From assembly GCA_943736015.1 (NCBI GenBank), contig OX031063.1, forward strand, positions 19,513,501 to 19,577,500: DNA of 64,000 bases, written 5' to 3'. Source of the stretch: Tridacna crocea. Its lineage: Eukaryota > Mollusca > Bivalvia > Cardiida > Cardiidae. Of the stretch, positions 22,488 through 33,174 are shown piece after piece. The notes under the pieces were generated by a model. It was not told where the DNA came from, did no database searches, and was given only the letters and a program-made list of their open reading frames with translations. The position numbers and the translations under genes were made by a program. The number at the start of each line of letters is the position of its first letter. Position 1 is the stretch's first letter.

Positions 22488-22678
22488 CAGAGCTTCAGAT
22501 AGAGGGAGTGAATTTGATTTCAAAATTGGAAAAATCAGTTAATCTCCAATAAACGCTTAGTTATGGGTACTCATTGCAATCGTCTCATCGAGACGATTGT
22601 AATGAGAACCCACAACATAGGGTTTGGAAGAGAAACAATTAATTTACAATACCATCTTTCCCTCTTATTAGAAACTCT
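22488..22678 (+). mobile_element. Family D element
   Basis: CAGAGCTTCAGATAGAGGGA to TCTTATTAGAAACTCT. Palindrome GGGTACTCATTGCAATCGTC / TCAT / CGAGACGATTGTAATGAG. Here G-C replaces the A-T of other copies on both arms (TTGCAATC against GATTGTAA, one mismatch remaining). Confidence 0.85.
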
Positions 22679-23204
22679 ATTTTTTGCGGTATCTTAGAAT
22701 GTTGTATACCTCGACCACGAATACGCAATGTAGTTATACTTTTATTTTGATGAATTGCTCTGTGTTTGTGTAAACCATGTCCAATGTCAATGGATTTCAT
22801 TACTAATTGAAGAAAAGATCCATCATCGTTTGTTTTATATGTTTGGACGTTTATGTATTTCAACTTGCCGACATATAGCCCTGATGTATTCCACATGCCC
22901 CTCTTTTTTCCCCTGATGTATAATATATAGTCTATACTGACAACAAACTATAATCCCATTAGTGAAATTGAGGGCGGAGCCAGACAGGTCTTACCACATA
23001 ACCTCTTGCGCAGTCTACTTTCTGTTTTACTATTTTACTGCTTTTTTCCTGTTTTCTGTGATGCTAACCAGGGTTTCGACAAGGAAACCAATTCAGCATA
23101 AATAAACTGAAGTTTATGTCTTCCATATCCATTCGACCTCATAGTAAGTAGACGAATTGCTTTTTGCAATTTCGTAAAATTCTTATGCATTTTATTCTGG
23201 AGCT
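22679..23204. other. No gene recognised
   Basis: AT-rich; the minus-strand frame at 22639-22896 overlaps the family D copy and matches nothing known. Confidence 0.4.
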
Positions 23205-23560
23205 GTAAAATTATGTATAGGCATAGTTAATATGTTGAAAAAACAATGTATAAGAACATGATTTTTTACTGATAAAACTATGTATTGCAACATATTAATA
23301 ACGTTATTCATAGGCAATTATTGATAAGGCTATGTACAGGCACATGTATTACGGAGGCAATGTATAGGAACATAACTTATTGATAAGCATATTTATGGGC
23401 ATATATTAGCCAGGCTATTTGTAAGCACATATTGATAAGGCTATCTATAAAGACAGATTGAGGGGCTGTGTTGTACTGGCACATATTTGTTACGCTATGG
23501 TTAGGTACATGTTAGTAAGGCTATTTATAGACACATACTGATAGGCTATGTAGAAGCACT
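23205..23560 (+). repeat. Degenerate minisatellite, units of about 30 bp
   Basis: Repeated variants of TTGATAAGGCTATGTATAGG and CACATATT: for example near 23325, 23345, 23375, 23425, 23500 and 23540. Units differ by several bases and in length. Confidence 0.75.
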
Positions 23561-23707
23561 TCGATGTTGACCAAACATTTTTTGTAAGACACAAATGGGC
23601 GGCAATACCAAAATACTTTTCCGCATCGCTATATACATAATATACCGGTATTACTTTACTCAAAAGTGATTTGGATACATGGATTTTTAATCAGAAAAAG
23701 ACAACTC

Positions 23708-23800
23708 AGCTCCTAACTACACAGCAAAATTTTAGACTGGTCCAAATTTAAAGCATTTGAAGCGACATATTAAACGTGATTCAACAGAAAAATTTTTTTT
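23708..23800 (-). mobile_element. Family A fragment, reverse, right-type end only
   Basis: CAAAATTTTAGACTGGTCCA, AATTTAAAGCATTTGAAGCG, ACGTGATTCAAC. The hairpin is lost. Confidence 0.55.
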
Positions 23801-24288
23801 TTCTCTGGAAGACACTTTCTATTTCCTCAAAATGCATCAAAATTTTATTCTGAAGGAGATTAATAGTTGGGATTTTTTGGTCAAGGAATCACTCTATTCT
23901 ACACAAAAGTGGACACGAGAAGATAAAAGTAACGATTGCGAGTTCACAGTAGAATTATTTGACTGTATATCAGAAAATAGCAGATAAGATCAGAGAACTT
24001 TCGGTCCGATTTTTGTCTCAAGCGTCCACGCTTACATCGAATTTTACCGTTTGCGTTCTGTGAGAGTTTTTGTTCAGAGAGCCAAGTAATGTCGATATAA
24101 ATTATTAAAAGAGCGTGCAGATTTTGATGTAAATGTTATTTATTAGCATGCATGGTACATAAGCTTATGATAACGTAACCTTTATTCTGGCATTGTTTAC
24201 ATACAATATTTATAGCCAGTGTATGATTATGATGAATATTTGAATGAGCCTGTATATCAAGTTGGTCTAACTAAAAGTTGAAACTTCT
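23801..24288. other. No gene recognised
   Basis: A 76-codon frame (23757-23987) begins in the A fragment and continues into unknown sequence; not supported as a gene. Confidence 0.35.
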
Positions 24289-24522
24289 TTAACTCATTAC
24301 CACACGACAACATTTTAGACTGGTTCAAATTGAAAGCATTTTGCAGACGACAAATTTAATAAAAGTGACTGAAAAGTTAAAATTTGATTTTGGAAGGATA
24401 GAAAACACTGTGGGAAAAGGAGAAAATGCTGGTTACCAGCATTTTCTCCTTTTCCTACAGTGTTTTCAAAAGGCTTCTTTCTCAGGGGCGTCAAAAGTAG
24501 GGATTGTGTGGTAATAGGTTAA
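24289..24522 (-). mobile_element. Family A element, reverse
   Basis: TTAACTCATTACCACACGAC to GGTAATAGGTTAA; the hairpin is complete with GTGGGAAAAGG against CCTTTTCCTAC. Confidence 0.93.
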
Positions 24523-24554
24523 ACTGCCACAGGCGTATTTACTGCTCTTGGTTT

Positions 24555-24725
24555 ACTGGTCATACTCTGTGAACAGGGGGATAGTGTATCTGTAAATAGT
24601 ATCAGTCAAGGTCAGCCAGCTCAGTCTTGCGCAGGTTGACCTTGGTCGAAACGTTTTGCTATTGGTCAATTGTCTGCCTGTCAAAGGACAACTTTACATC
24701 ATGATTCAGTCTGTTCTTACTGAAA
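24555..24725. repeat. Family G copy
   Basis: GGTCATACTCTGTGAACAGG, AAGGTCAGCCAGCTCAGTCT, GCGCAGGTTGACCTTGGTCG, GTCAAAGGACAAC, ATGATTCAGTCTGTTC. Confidence 0.75.
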
Positions 24726-25489
24726 ATGTATTTTATGCGATGACCTGCTTGGTATCATGCATACGGAGATGCATAGACTCCCACATACCTCACAATGGTT
24801 CGTTTTTTTTTTTGTTTTACAACTTTTGAATACAATACTATCTGCTCAGCTTTGCAGCTGTATCAGGTGAACGGTTTGTATATCAGGGTTTGTGAATGTG
24901 ACTTTTGGCTCAGTCAGTGGTATATCCAGGGTTCATACAAGAATAATCTTAGAATAGTGCTGAAGGGTTGTCAAATTTTGCAAGTAACGCAGTCTTACTC
25001 CATTATTATGGTCTGCAACATGCGAAAAGGGGTTTTCGGACATTTGCGTAGAGTGTAGTCATGTAACTTATATGTATATGCGTTGTGTGTGGTCAGCAAT
25101 TTTGTTGGCCTTGTTTATCATCAGGCCAGTTTCAACCACACCTCCCACAAGTGATCCGTTGGTGGTCTTCTATTAATATCTTTAAATGGTTTTGTCTTCA
25201 TGCATACACTGGTCATACACTGGTGGAACTAAAGATAGATATTAATCTTGAAAACTTGAAAGGATATTCTCAGAAGCCCTTCAACCAACTAAAATTAATT
25301 TCGTGCTAATCCTTCTGGGTGCAGTGGCAAAAACGCTGTTCGATGCATCTTTTTCGTGTGGCCAATGTTGCACCAGAACTGATCTTGTTGAAATCAAACG
25401 GTTTAAACCTTCGGTAACTTAAATGGAGCAATATGTAGAGGTTCTTTATCATGATTGGATAGTATGCATGAGTCATTCTTCTGCGATAA
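24726..25489. other. No gene recognised
   Basis: Frames at 24795-25058 and 25085-25309 are unrecognised; a small direct repeat (CACTGGTCATACACTGGT) is near 25207. Confidence 0.4.
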
Positions 25490-25605
25490 TTTGCCTTCTC
25501 ACGCTGACCTGGACCAAAACTTTCTGCTATTTGTCAATTTTCTACGTGTCAATGGACAGATCTATCTCATGATGCAGTTGGTTGTCAGAAAAATAGATTT
25601 TTGGA
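25490..25605. repeat. Family G copy, 3' part
   Basis: TTGCCTTCTCACGCTGACCT, GGACCAAAACTTTCTGCTAT, GTCAATGGACAGATC, ATGATGCAGTTGGTTGTCAG. Confidence 0.65.
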
Positions 25606-25658
25606 TCCATGATGATAATTATAATGAGTTGCTTGGTGTAGTGCATCACATAAATGCT

Positions 25659-25885
25659 TTAACCCTTTACCAAACGACACCATTTTAGACTGGTCCAAAC
25701 TGAAAGCACTCGCAGACGACAAAATACCGTAATTTAAAGATATGAATTTGTCTCCAGTAGGTTAGAAAACATAGTGGGAAAAGTAGAAAATGCTCGTTAC
25801 CAGCATTTTCTCCTTTTCCCACAATCTTTTCAAAAGGCTTCTATCTCAGGGTCGTAAAACCAAGCATTGTTTGTTAAAGGGTTAA
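25659..25885 (-). mobile_element. Family A element, reverse
   Basis: TTAACCCTTTACCAAACGAC to TTGTTAAAGGGTTAA, perfect at both TTAA ends. The apex has CTCGTTACCAGC, a B-type base on one arm only. Confidence 0.94.
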
Positions 25886-26572
25886 CCCGTCCTTTGTCAA
25901 AGCGTAGCTGGTAACTTTTAGCGACAAAACGACCCAGATCCAATGGGTAGAATGAATTCGCTTGGATTCATATTAGAGAAACCCCAGATTACCCTGAAAC
26001 TATGTACAAGAACCCAATGTAGTAACCTTTGTATGCTCCATAGCTTAGTATCATTGAACGGACATATCATTGACCTTCTAAGAAGGGTTGTTTGAATCAA
26101 AGTCCTGTTCCAAAAACATTCTTTTACCGGTAGTCAGATTCTGAAAACAGAAGAAACTTTTTTGTTCAAAATTGTAAGATTTCTGCTTGAAGCGTATGTA
26201 TTATAGCATCATGGATATAGTCAAGTTTGTTTAAATTACTACCTTGTTCAAATTCAAGAATGAAGCTATCCTGTCAATTATAGCCATGGCTAAATAAGGG
26301 AGATTTTTCAAGAGAAATAATTTTTGAAGATCACATGCTGTAAAGTCAGATGTATGATTTTTAGGACCACCTAGTCCCGTTATTTTGGTCCGAGTGACAG
26401 GAACTATAATGTATTGTGTACATGTATTCGATACAGCATGATGATGGAAGGTTATTACTTAGACAACAATTGTCTGTAGCAGAGACACAAGCTGTAAATA
26501 TTTAACTTTTAATGACATCTATATACTGATGTTAATAACGCTATATATAAGCATGTATGATTTACATTGTGA
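25886..26572. other. No gene recognised
   Basis: AT-rich, nothing supported; the 60-codon minus frame at 25918-26100 is unrecognised. Confidence 0.4.
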
Positions 26573-26784
26573 TAACCCGTATCCTGCGAAATAAAGGAAA
26601 TAAAAAGTTCATGCTGATAGTGAAAACCCATATATGGCTGCATGAAAGGCATTTTCGGAGGAAAGATATCTCCTTATAGGACTGTGTAAATCCAAGACCA
26701 GACTGCACGTTCTGTGCAGTATGATCTCGTTCTGAACTGTCCGTAATAGTTCAGGGGGCCTCGCTTACCAGCCTAAGGGTTAAA
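26573..26784. mobile_element. Family C element, near full length
   Basis: Starts ATAACCCGTATCCTGCGAAA and ends AGCCTAAGGGTTAA, which gives the family C termini. The hairpin is diverged: GACCAGACTGCAC / GTTCT / GTGCAGTATGATC. Confidence 0.8.
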
Positions 26785-27116
26785 TAAAAGATATTTTGGC
26801 ATAAATTACATGCCAGGAAGCAGTCAGTTGAGTTTTACTGTGGATGCATGTTCAATATTTCATATACTGACACCGTTAAATTATCAATGCTTTCATTGTA
26901 GAAAAGTTCAAGAAAAAAATCCCTGCGTCAAAGCGCCCCCTGGCCTCCTTCGTACCTTAATGCCGGCTAACTTTATAAATTCGTTTTGAAACATGTATCC
27001 CGGTAAACGAATGAAAACGAACGATTTTGAGCATTTTTGACCCCGATAAGCTTCGACTTGGGTTCACAGGGTTTAAACTGTTGTTTTCGTAAATACAGAT
27101 CGCATTTGACACATGT
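26785..27116. other. No gene recognised
   Basis: Contains GCGCCCCCTGGCCTCCTTCG near 26932, unusually GC-rich for the region. A minus-strand frame over 26973-27233 has a hydrophobic start, but it spans the neighbouring duplication. Confidence 0.35.
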
Positions 27117-27454
27117 AATGATACCAATTAAGATTAATATAACCATTCGGAAACAGAAGACCGTCCTTGGTACTGTGGACACTGCAACGAAGATAAGATT
27201 CCACGGTCTGATTTCAATAATAATGTAACTCATTTTGGATTTGCAGCATCAAGTTTATATGTATTGACTATACTCTGTGAGAAGGGGGTTGACAGATGTA
27301 ATGATACTAGTAAAGATAATGTAACCGTTCGGAAACAGAAGACCAACGTTGGTGTTCTTTGCGGACACTGCTATGAAGATAGAATTCCACTAAGTGTGCA
27401 GTCTTATTTCGGTAATATTCTAATAATTGAACTCATTTTGGATTTGCAGCATCA
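27117..27454 (+). repeat. Diverged direct duplication, two units about 180 bp apart
   Basis: Unit 1 (27117-27250) and unit 2 (27299-27454) share AATGATAC, AACCATTCGGAAACAGAAGA, GGACACTGC, GAAGATA and AACTCATTTTGGATTTGCAG. Unit 2 has about 20 extra bases. A weak family C resemblance (GTGCAGTCTTATTTC) is present in unit 2. Confidence 0.8.
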
Positions 27455-27809
27455 GTTACTGAGAAACCACTTGGTTGCATAGAATTATTGTTCTACTATA
27501 TATAACTGCCTGCATGAATAGTTATCAAATTGTTTGAGCCCTCTAGAAAAAGATAACATTCTGTTTAGCTATGACCTCCTTTTGGAGACATTTTGCATCT
27601 TGTACTAGGTCCACTCAGCACACACACGTTAAAGAAGGAACGTACAATAACCCTGTTTTGTATTGTGTTGTTTTGTAGTGTACACTATACAATGAAGTAT
27701 TTTCAGAATGCATTCACGTGTCAAACATTGTTTCGTATTTAAAGTTCATGTCTATACAAGGATATCTTTACAAGATTTCTGCTGTAAATTTGTTTCAGGA
27801 ATCACAGAG
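27455..27809. other. No gene recognised
   Basis: AT-rich, nothing supported. Confidence 0.4.
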
Positions 27810-28035
27810 TTAACCCCTTACCATACGATCCTCAGATTTGACGACCCTGGCGGAGAAATGTTTAAAAGACCATTGCTTGGAAAATGAGAAGATGCTGTTT
27901 GCCAGCGTTTTCACATTTTGCAATAAAGTTGTCAGCCGTTTTACCATAAAATCTTACGATTTGAGCCACACTTCAGATACTTTCGGGTCTATTTTTATGT
28001 CATCTGGTATATGCTTAATGTTGCAAACCACGTCA
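27810..28035 (+). mobile_element. Family A element, worn
   Basis: TTAACCCCTTACCATACGAT, TTTGACGACCCTGG, hairpin GAGAAGATGCTGTTTGCCAG and CGTTTTCACATTTTGC, then a poorly kept right half ending near TCATCTGGTA. Confidence 0.6.
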
Positions 28036-28579
28036 TATGATAGGAGGCAGCCTAACGGACGGGCACCTTTCCCAACATACATTTCATATTCATAACTACA
28101 AAGTATCGGCGCCAAATAATTGGAAGCAATATCTGGAATATATCAGCGTTCCATTTCCCGCCGTGCACAGGATACCTACCGTTTTGGTGGTGTATCGTTT
28201 AGCCCATTATCCCTTAAAACATCCATATACCACTCTGATTTTAACGGTTTTTTGTCAAATTTTATAGATCTTTGTACGATTCAAACTCACCGAACAGTTC
28301 GCAAAATCATTAAAGACTTCCTTGGTTTCTGTGTGAAAAATCAGCATTGGTGCTACTTTATTCATGCCAGAGCTGCTGATTTCCGTACTTGAAATGTAAA
28401 AGATGAAATTTCCTTACCCAGTTTGTGGTCCCATCTGGTCAGACGGCAGAATTCACTTTCGAGGGGGCGTAGACATGTTCACCTGTCATGTTATGTGAAA
28501 GATATTATGTGTAGGGTGGTGCTATTATTGCTTTTGTCCCGGAAGATTCGCCATCTCATTGCTCAATGCAAAGCCAACA
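28036..28579. other. No gene recognised
   Basis: Overlapping plus frames at 28037-28267 and 28120-28392 are unrecognised. Base composition is slightly less AT-rich here. Confidence 0.35.
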
Positions 28580-28772
28580 TTAATTTCTTCACCACATTAT
28601 GAAATTTTGGACACGACCAAAGTGAAAACAAAAGCAGAACACAATTTAAACTGTATTGCAAATGAAAATTTTTGTCACTGAAGTAAAACTCGTCGTTTCC
28701 CACTATGTTTTTATAAAACCCTCCTCTGTCTAGAGCTATCTTAATTTCGGGATCGAGCTGTAAAGGGGTAAC
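28580..28772 (-). mobile_element. Family A element, reverse, heavily worn
   Basis: TTAATTTCTTCACCACATTA, GAAATTTTGGACACGACCAA, TTTCCCACTATGTTTT, GGGATCGAGCTGTAAAGGGG. The apex is deleted. Confidence 0.55.
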
Positions 28773-28934
28773 TTTGTGGGAAAGACACTACAAGAATAAT
28801 ATCTTTGCCAAAATAACACATTTTTGTAAGAAGGGTGGTGCCGACTTTCAACTTCGGACCAATCTGAGCTTGGTCTAACCTGTTACTAATACTGTGTGAA
28901 AAACTAGGAGTAAAGCTCTTTGTATAGCAAGTTT

Positions 28935-29242
28935 GACCAGCCCGAATAGCTTATGTAGTAGAGTTGAGGACTCGAGAACGTCAAGTCTCAAGCGACCTGA
29001 GGGTGTCGGTTCGAACCCCATCGCTGGCCATCTACAATACTAACAGTCTTCTGAATGAGATGTTAAACTGACTTCCCATGTGACTGTGCAATACACCGAG
29101 CACGTTAAGGCCCATGCGTAACTTAGGATGGGTTTCATCGTGTATCCTACATTATTCCTCATAAGAAAACTAAATTACTTGGCCTTCTTGAGGCGTCGTC
29201 CATAAGAAAACTAAATGACACAATCTTCTTTAGGCGTCGTCC
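28935..29242 (+). mobile_element. tRNA-derived SINE, family 1
   Basis: The head (28935-29029) folds like a tRNA with a long variable arm: acceptor GACCAGC against GCTGGCC, A-box region TAGCTTATGTAGTAGAG, and a perfect B box GGTTCGAACCC at 29008-29018. Body: GAGATGTTAAACTGACTTCC, CCGAGCACGTTAAGGCCC. Tail: two 41-bp tandem units (29160-29242) with ATAAGAAAACTAAAT and AGGCGTCGTCC. A long variable arm suggests a Leu/Ser-type source. It is not a functional tRNA gene because stems are mismatched and a body follows. Confidence 0.7.
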
Positions 29243-29549
29243 ATATGGGCAACTGGTGGCGACGATACATAAACAAATGCCAATCAGTCAAAATTCATTG
29301 TTTCCTATGTATGTTAAGTTTTGAGCGATTCTATCTCACCTCACTGTCTAGGGTCGAGTTGATAATAGATGAAGGCTCCGTCCTTCTCAGTGTTCATATA
29401 TATCAATAATTTAATTCATTAATGTTACGGGGCAGTCCGTCTGAGTTGCCTTTGTTGAGTAACATGAAACATTTTATTTTTCTTAACCTCTGTCCTTTCA
29501 AATGTACTCCTCGGTCAATGACAAGTAAACAAGCCATACTCTGAAAAAA
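29243..29549. other. No gene recognised
   Basis: AT-rich, nothing supported. Confidence 0.35.
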
Positions 29550-29760
29550 ATGCCCTGGTTTTCACTTCTCTGGGAAGGAAGGCTTTTGAAAACATTGTGA
29601 GAAAAGGAGAAAATGCTGGTAACCAGCATTTTCCCCTTTTCCCACAATGTTTTCTTGCATATCATCAAAGTCGGAAATCTTCATTTGAGCTATAAGTAGA
29701 TTGTTGACTCTAAATGTTTTGACTTTGGTCCGGGTCCAAAATTTCGTCGTATGACAAAGG
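29550..29760 (+). mobile_element. Family A element, outer ends worn
   Basis: CCCTGGTTTTCAC start, excellent hairpin (GTGAGAAAAGGAGAAAATGC against GCATTTTCCCCTTTTCCCAC), TCCGGGTCCAAAATTTCGTC end. Confidence 0.85.
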
Positions 29761-29862
29761 CCATATATCTCTGCAAAAAGTATCGACGCAGATCAGCCTG
29801 TACTTGGGTTTATACTTCTTACAGATGCCACGAGTCCCTTTTTTCAGAGAGCATGGCTCAGT
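29761..29862. repeat. Family G copy, shortened
   Basis: CTCTGCAAAAAGTATCGACG, CAGATCAGCCTGTACTTGGG, TACAGATGC and CAGAGAGCATGGCTCAG. Confidence 0.6.
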
Positions 29863-30007
29863 TAATTATAAAAAAAAACCTACATGCTAGTCTTATTCAT
29901 GTTCGTAAGTTTTTCGTGCGACTTGAAACCGGATGAGGGGAACCTGCCTTCAAGTCATCGTGTCATTTTTGATATTTAGATGTAGGGCCTTAAATATACC
30001 AAAGGTT

Positions 30008-30597
30008 AAGAAAGATGTGTTGACTCTTGCTGTGTCACACTTTACCATGGACGTATTTTGAAGAGTTTGTAGACCAAGATCAGTACTATTATTTCATCCG
30101 ATCAAAATTTACGCCTTTTCTTCTTTTCTAATGGATTTAGTCGTACTATCTCCATAAGACTTAAGTGTTGACTAAGAAAGATGTGTTGACTCTTGCTGTG
30201 TAACCCTTTACCATGGAGGTATTTTGAAGAGTTTGTAGACCGAGATCAGTACTAATATTTCATCTGATCAATTGGTTGGTTGGTTGGTTGTATTGGGGTT
30301 TAACGCCACTTTAACAGCTAAGGTCATATCATGGCGGTCGGTGACGCACATGTTTTACTCATGGCTTTCTCAACCAGAACTAACACAACAGTCTTTCCAA
30401 AGCCACCGACTACTTTTCTCACATGCTTCAGCAGAGGTGAGAGGCGAAAATACGCCAGAAAGAAAGTTCGCCTCAACCGGGTATCGAACTCACAACCACC
30501 AGGTCATGAGTCCGACACGCTCACGTCATCTGATCAAAGTTTACGGCTTTTGTTCTCTGCTAATAGATTTAGTCATACTATCTCCATAAGTGCTGAC
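30008..30597 (+). repeat. 166-bp direct duplication, second unit split by a SINE
   Basis: Unit 1 is 30008-30173. Unit 2 is 30174-30271 continued at 30538-30597. Both carry AAGAAAGATGTGTTGACTCT, ACCATGGA-GTATTTTGAAG, GAGTTTGTAGACC, GATCAGTACTA, ATTTAGTC and CTATCTCCATAAG. Confidence 0.92.
30272..30525 (-). mobile_element. tRNA-derived SINE, family 2, 5' truncated, with target-site duplication
   Basis: Flanked by a perfect 12-bp direct repeat TCATCTGATCAA (30260-30271 and 30526-30537). Read on the minus strand it starts at GTGAGCGTGTCGGACTCATG, has a B box GAGTTCGATACCCGG, body TGAGAAAAGTAGTCGG, GCTGTTAAAGTGGCGTTAAA, and a tail of ACCA units (plus-strand TTGGTTGGTTGGTTGG). The A box is largely missing, so the copy was truncated on insertion. 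Confidence 0.93.
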
Positions 30598-31460
30598 AAA
30601 GAAAGATATTTATATGAATGTCCGCTGATTGTAGGTGTATAGAAAAGCTGAAGCCTCGAAGCCCAGGCTTTAACATCCGTTTGAAAAGTATATTGTATCA
30701 AAGAAAAAACTGGCGAGATAAAGGCCGAAGGCTTGATCGCATCGACAACTCCATACGAGCAAGCTTCATTAAAGTATATCACTGGCTGTACCCCTGGATT
30801 GTGTAAGAGTCGGTATGGTATAGGTTAAAGCAGATAAAGAAAGCCAAAAGAAAAAAGTACAAGCTACTAATGTAAGAACAACAACAAAAAAATGATATAC
30901 ATGAAGGGTTTCTTTTTGTACTTCTTCCCAATAGTTTACAAATGTCCGCCTTCGACCATTTATCAAAAATTACCTCAAGCTTTATGACACTGTGATAATG
31001 GACGTTATTAATCGTGCCTGCTTAACCTTTCTTGCCGAATTTAAAAAAAAATGATAGACAGAAACAGCCCTCCAGTAGGATACCGTAATTGATTTGAAAT
31101 GAGTATAGTATACCTTGTTAAACTTATAATCAGGGGTAAAACTATAATACTGCTCGAACTTGCTGGCTTGCATTGGTAGACTGGTGTACTTATGGTTTTA
31201 AAAGGTCACAAGACAAAGGTCTAAGGGTTGAATCTATTTCTTCATTACAAAAGCCTTAGTAAGTTATACCAAGCTGAACAATGTGGGAATTCCGAACGCC
31301 CAAATTTTACTATTTGGAAACTATTTGACACACTAGTACTTTTTCTATACTGTTGATCTTACTCAAAACCATCACACTGATATTCAAAGTATCAAAACCG
31401 CAACACTTTTCAACAAGTTATAACACCTGTGCTAAACCGTTAAGGCGAAGTCCGAGTTTA
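30598..31460. other. No gene recognised
   Basis: AT-rich sequence with short overlapping frames and nothing recognised. Confidence 0.4.
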
Positions 31461-31600
31461 GCCAAAGGATGATTAACGTCTGTACGAGAGACTCTTTTCC
31501 GCAAGCTGTTTTGAGTTGTCAACGACGAACATCCTGTTTTTCTGCATCCTTTCATTTTTGTTGTAGCTTTGAAAATTGTGGTGGTAGCTTCATACCTACT

Positions 31601-31834
31601 TCATCGAAATGTCCAAAAATATATTTCAAAATTCTCAGCGATCTCATTACGGCGCAGGGCGCTGACATATTCTCGATAACTCGTAGCGATTGATTGAATG
31701 TTGAAAACAACTTTCATAGGCACATTGGCTAGTTGTCCAGTTGTTGCAGAGCAAATGGTACCTTTGCCAAATTCTTTCCGACGAGTGATCAAGAGCGTTG
31801 CGACATCATCTTCATGTACCAATGGGCTCCACAT
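31601..31834 (-). other. Possible coding remnant
   Basis: A 77-codon minus-strand frame (contains TLLITRRKEFGKGT and REYVSALRRNEIAENFEIYF) in less AT-rich DNA. A plus-strand frame overlaps part of it. I do not recognise it. It could be an exon, a decayed gene piece, or chance. Confidence 0.15.
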
Positions 31835-31902
31835 TCATTATTTTTGCAGAAGAAAATAAATAGTGGAAGGAAAGTATGTTTTACAGTTTTGGCATAGAAA
31901 CG

Positions 31903-32151
31903 TTAGGTGTGCATCGCTACACGCATTGACCGCCGAAGTTGAAAACGGTTACGGTTTAACACCAGATAAGGTATCTCCCACTTGGAAGCTACGAAAACTT
32001 TGGAAGTCTCAAAAACTAAAACGACTGAGCTCCAAGAGTTAAACATCACGAACGAGACAAAACCCACGTGGCCTCTATGTAACCAATTGCAGTGGCGCTC
32101 TTGACAACATACGTATAAATGCCATTTACCCTGTGAAAAAGGACCAAGCAT
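31903..32151 (-). other. Possible coding remnant
   Basis: An 82-codon minus-strand frame (FVMFNSWSSVVLVFETSKVF, NRNRFQLRRSMRVAMHT) next to the preceding one, with a second frame open over 32046-32249. Unrecognised; listed because the two adjacent same-strand frames are the least repeat-like sequence in this part. Confidence 0.15.
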
Positions 32152-32219
32152 CTGTTATATTCAGCCTTTTTTTGGCCAAAGTATATTGTTTGATAATCAA
32201 TGAAGCAGATTAGAGTTAA

Positions 32220-32263
32220 AACAACACGTTCTGCATAATCTGATACCAATCTACATTGTCCAC
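32220..32263. repeat. Family C half-hairpin remnant
   Basis: ACACGTTCTGCATAATCTGA, TACCAATCTACATTGTCCAC matches the loop and right arm of the C hairpin. Confidence 0.55.
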
Positions 32264-32550
32264 TAAAACGGATGTAAAAAGTACTTTGCAGTTTTAAGGG
32301 TTTACGTCATAATTTCTCTTCTTCATCAACGACTCACCCGATGTTGACGTTGATTTATTTTTTGTATTTATTTACCTACACCGGAGAAAAGACAGTTACT
32401 ATAGGCTATGTAAAGTCATCAGACATGGTAATTACATCTTTAGATTGGTATGTTTTTGTTATGAGCGCCTCTGTGGACACTGCAGTTCAAGACCAAACCG
32501 CACATAACATGCATGATGATCTTATGTCTTTGCTGCTTGTGAAATCCCTT

Positions 32551-32780
32551 TTAACCCATTACCACTCAATCCCTACTTTTGACCCCTCCGGAGAAAAAAG
32601 CCTTTTGAAAACACTGTGGGAAAAGGAGAAAATGCTGGTAACCAGCATTTTCTCCTTTTCCCACAATGTTTTCTACCCTTCCCAGGACAAATTTCAATTT
32701 TTCAGTCACCTTTCATTTGTCATCTGCAAATGCTTTCAATTTGGACCAGTCTAAAATTTTCTCGTGTGGTAATGGGTTAA
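32551..32780 (+). mobile_element. Family A element, best-preserved copy
   Basis: TTAACCCATTACCACTCAAT to GTGTGGTAATGGGTTAA. Hairpin arms 32608-32639 and 32641-32672 around A at 32640, with one mismatch. GACCAGTCTAAAATTTTCTC is kept. A 137-codon frame ends inside it. Confidence 0.96.
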
Positions 32781-32825
32781 AACAAGTGTGAAATTTTATC
32801 ATTTTGGATTTTTACACCAACTATC

Positions 32826-32965
32826 AACTATTTACCAATGTAGAAATTTGTGCCCATTCAAATCCAAAGAATTTGTAGTCGACAAACCAAATGTAGCTCA
32901 AATGGATGGATTTGCTATCAAAGGAATAAAATAAAAACATTGTAGGAAAAGGAGATTATCCCAAT
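32826..32965 (-). mobile_element. Family A fragment, reverse
   Basis: ACTATTTACCAATGTAGAAA, CCAAAGAATTTGTAGTCGAC, AAAACATTGTAGGAAAAGGA. Right of the apex is lost. Confidence 0.6.
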
Positions 32966-33174
32966 TTGCCAGAGCGAAGGTAGTTTATATTCAGGAAATC
33001 CTGAAACGATTCCTCCTTGTCACATGGACGTGTCTTTGGTGTTGCATGACCCCAGTCAGGTACGGTCAAAGCCAGGAAAGACTTGAATAAGTGGCATTAC
33101 TGAAATGCTCTATAATTATAAGGAGGCGTAAAAATTTCAAACACAAAAAATGTATCAGTGACGAGTGTATATTT

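Noticed and set aside
26973..27233. Minus-strand frame with a signal-peptide-like start (MVILILIGIITC)
   Set aside because: The hydrophobic stretch is the complement of duplicated AT-rich sequence, and the second unit does not keep the frame.
32341..32754. 137-codon plus-strand frame
   Set aside because: Its second half is the best family A element; the first half has no recognisable domain.
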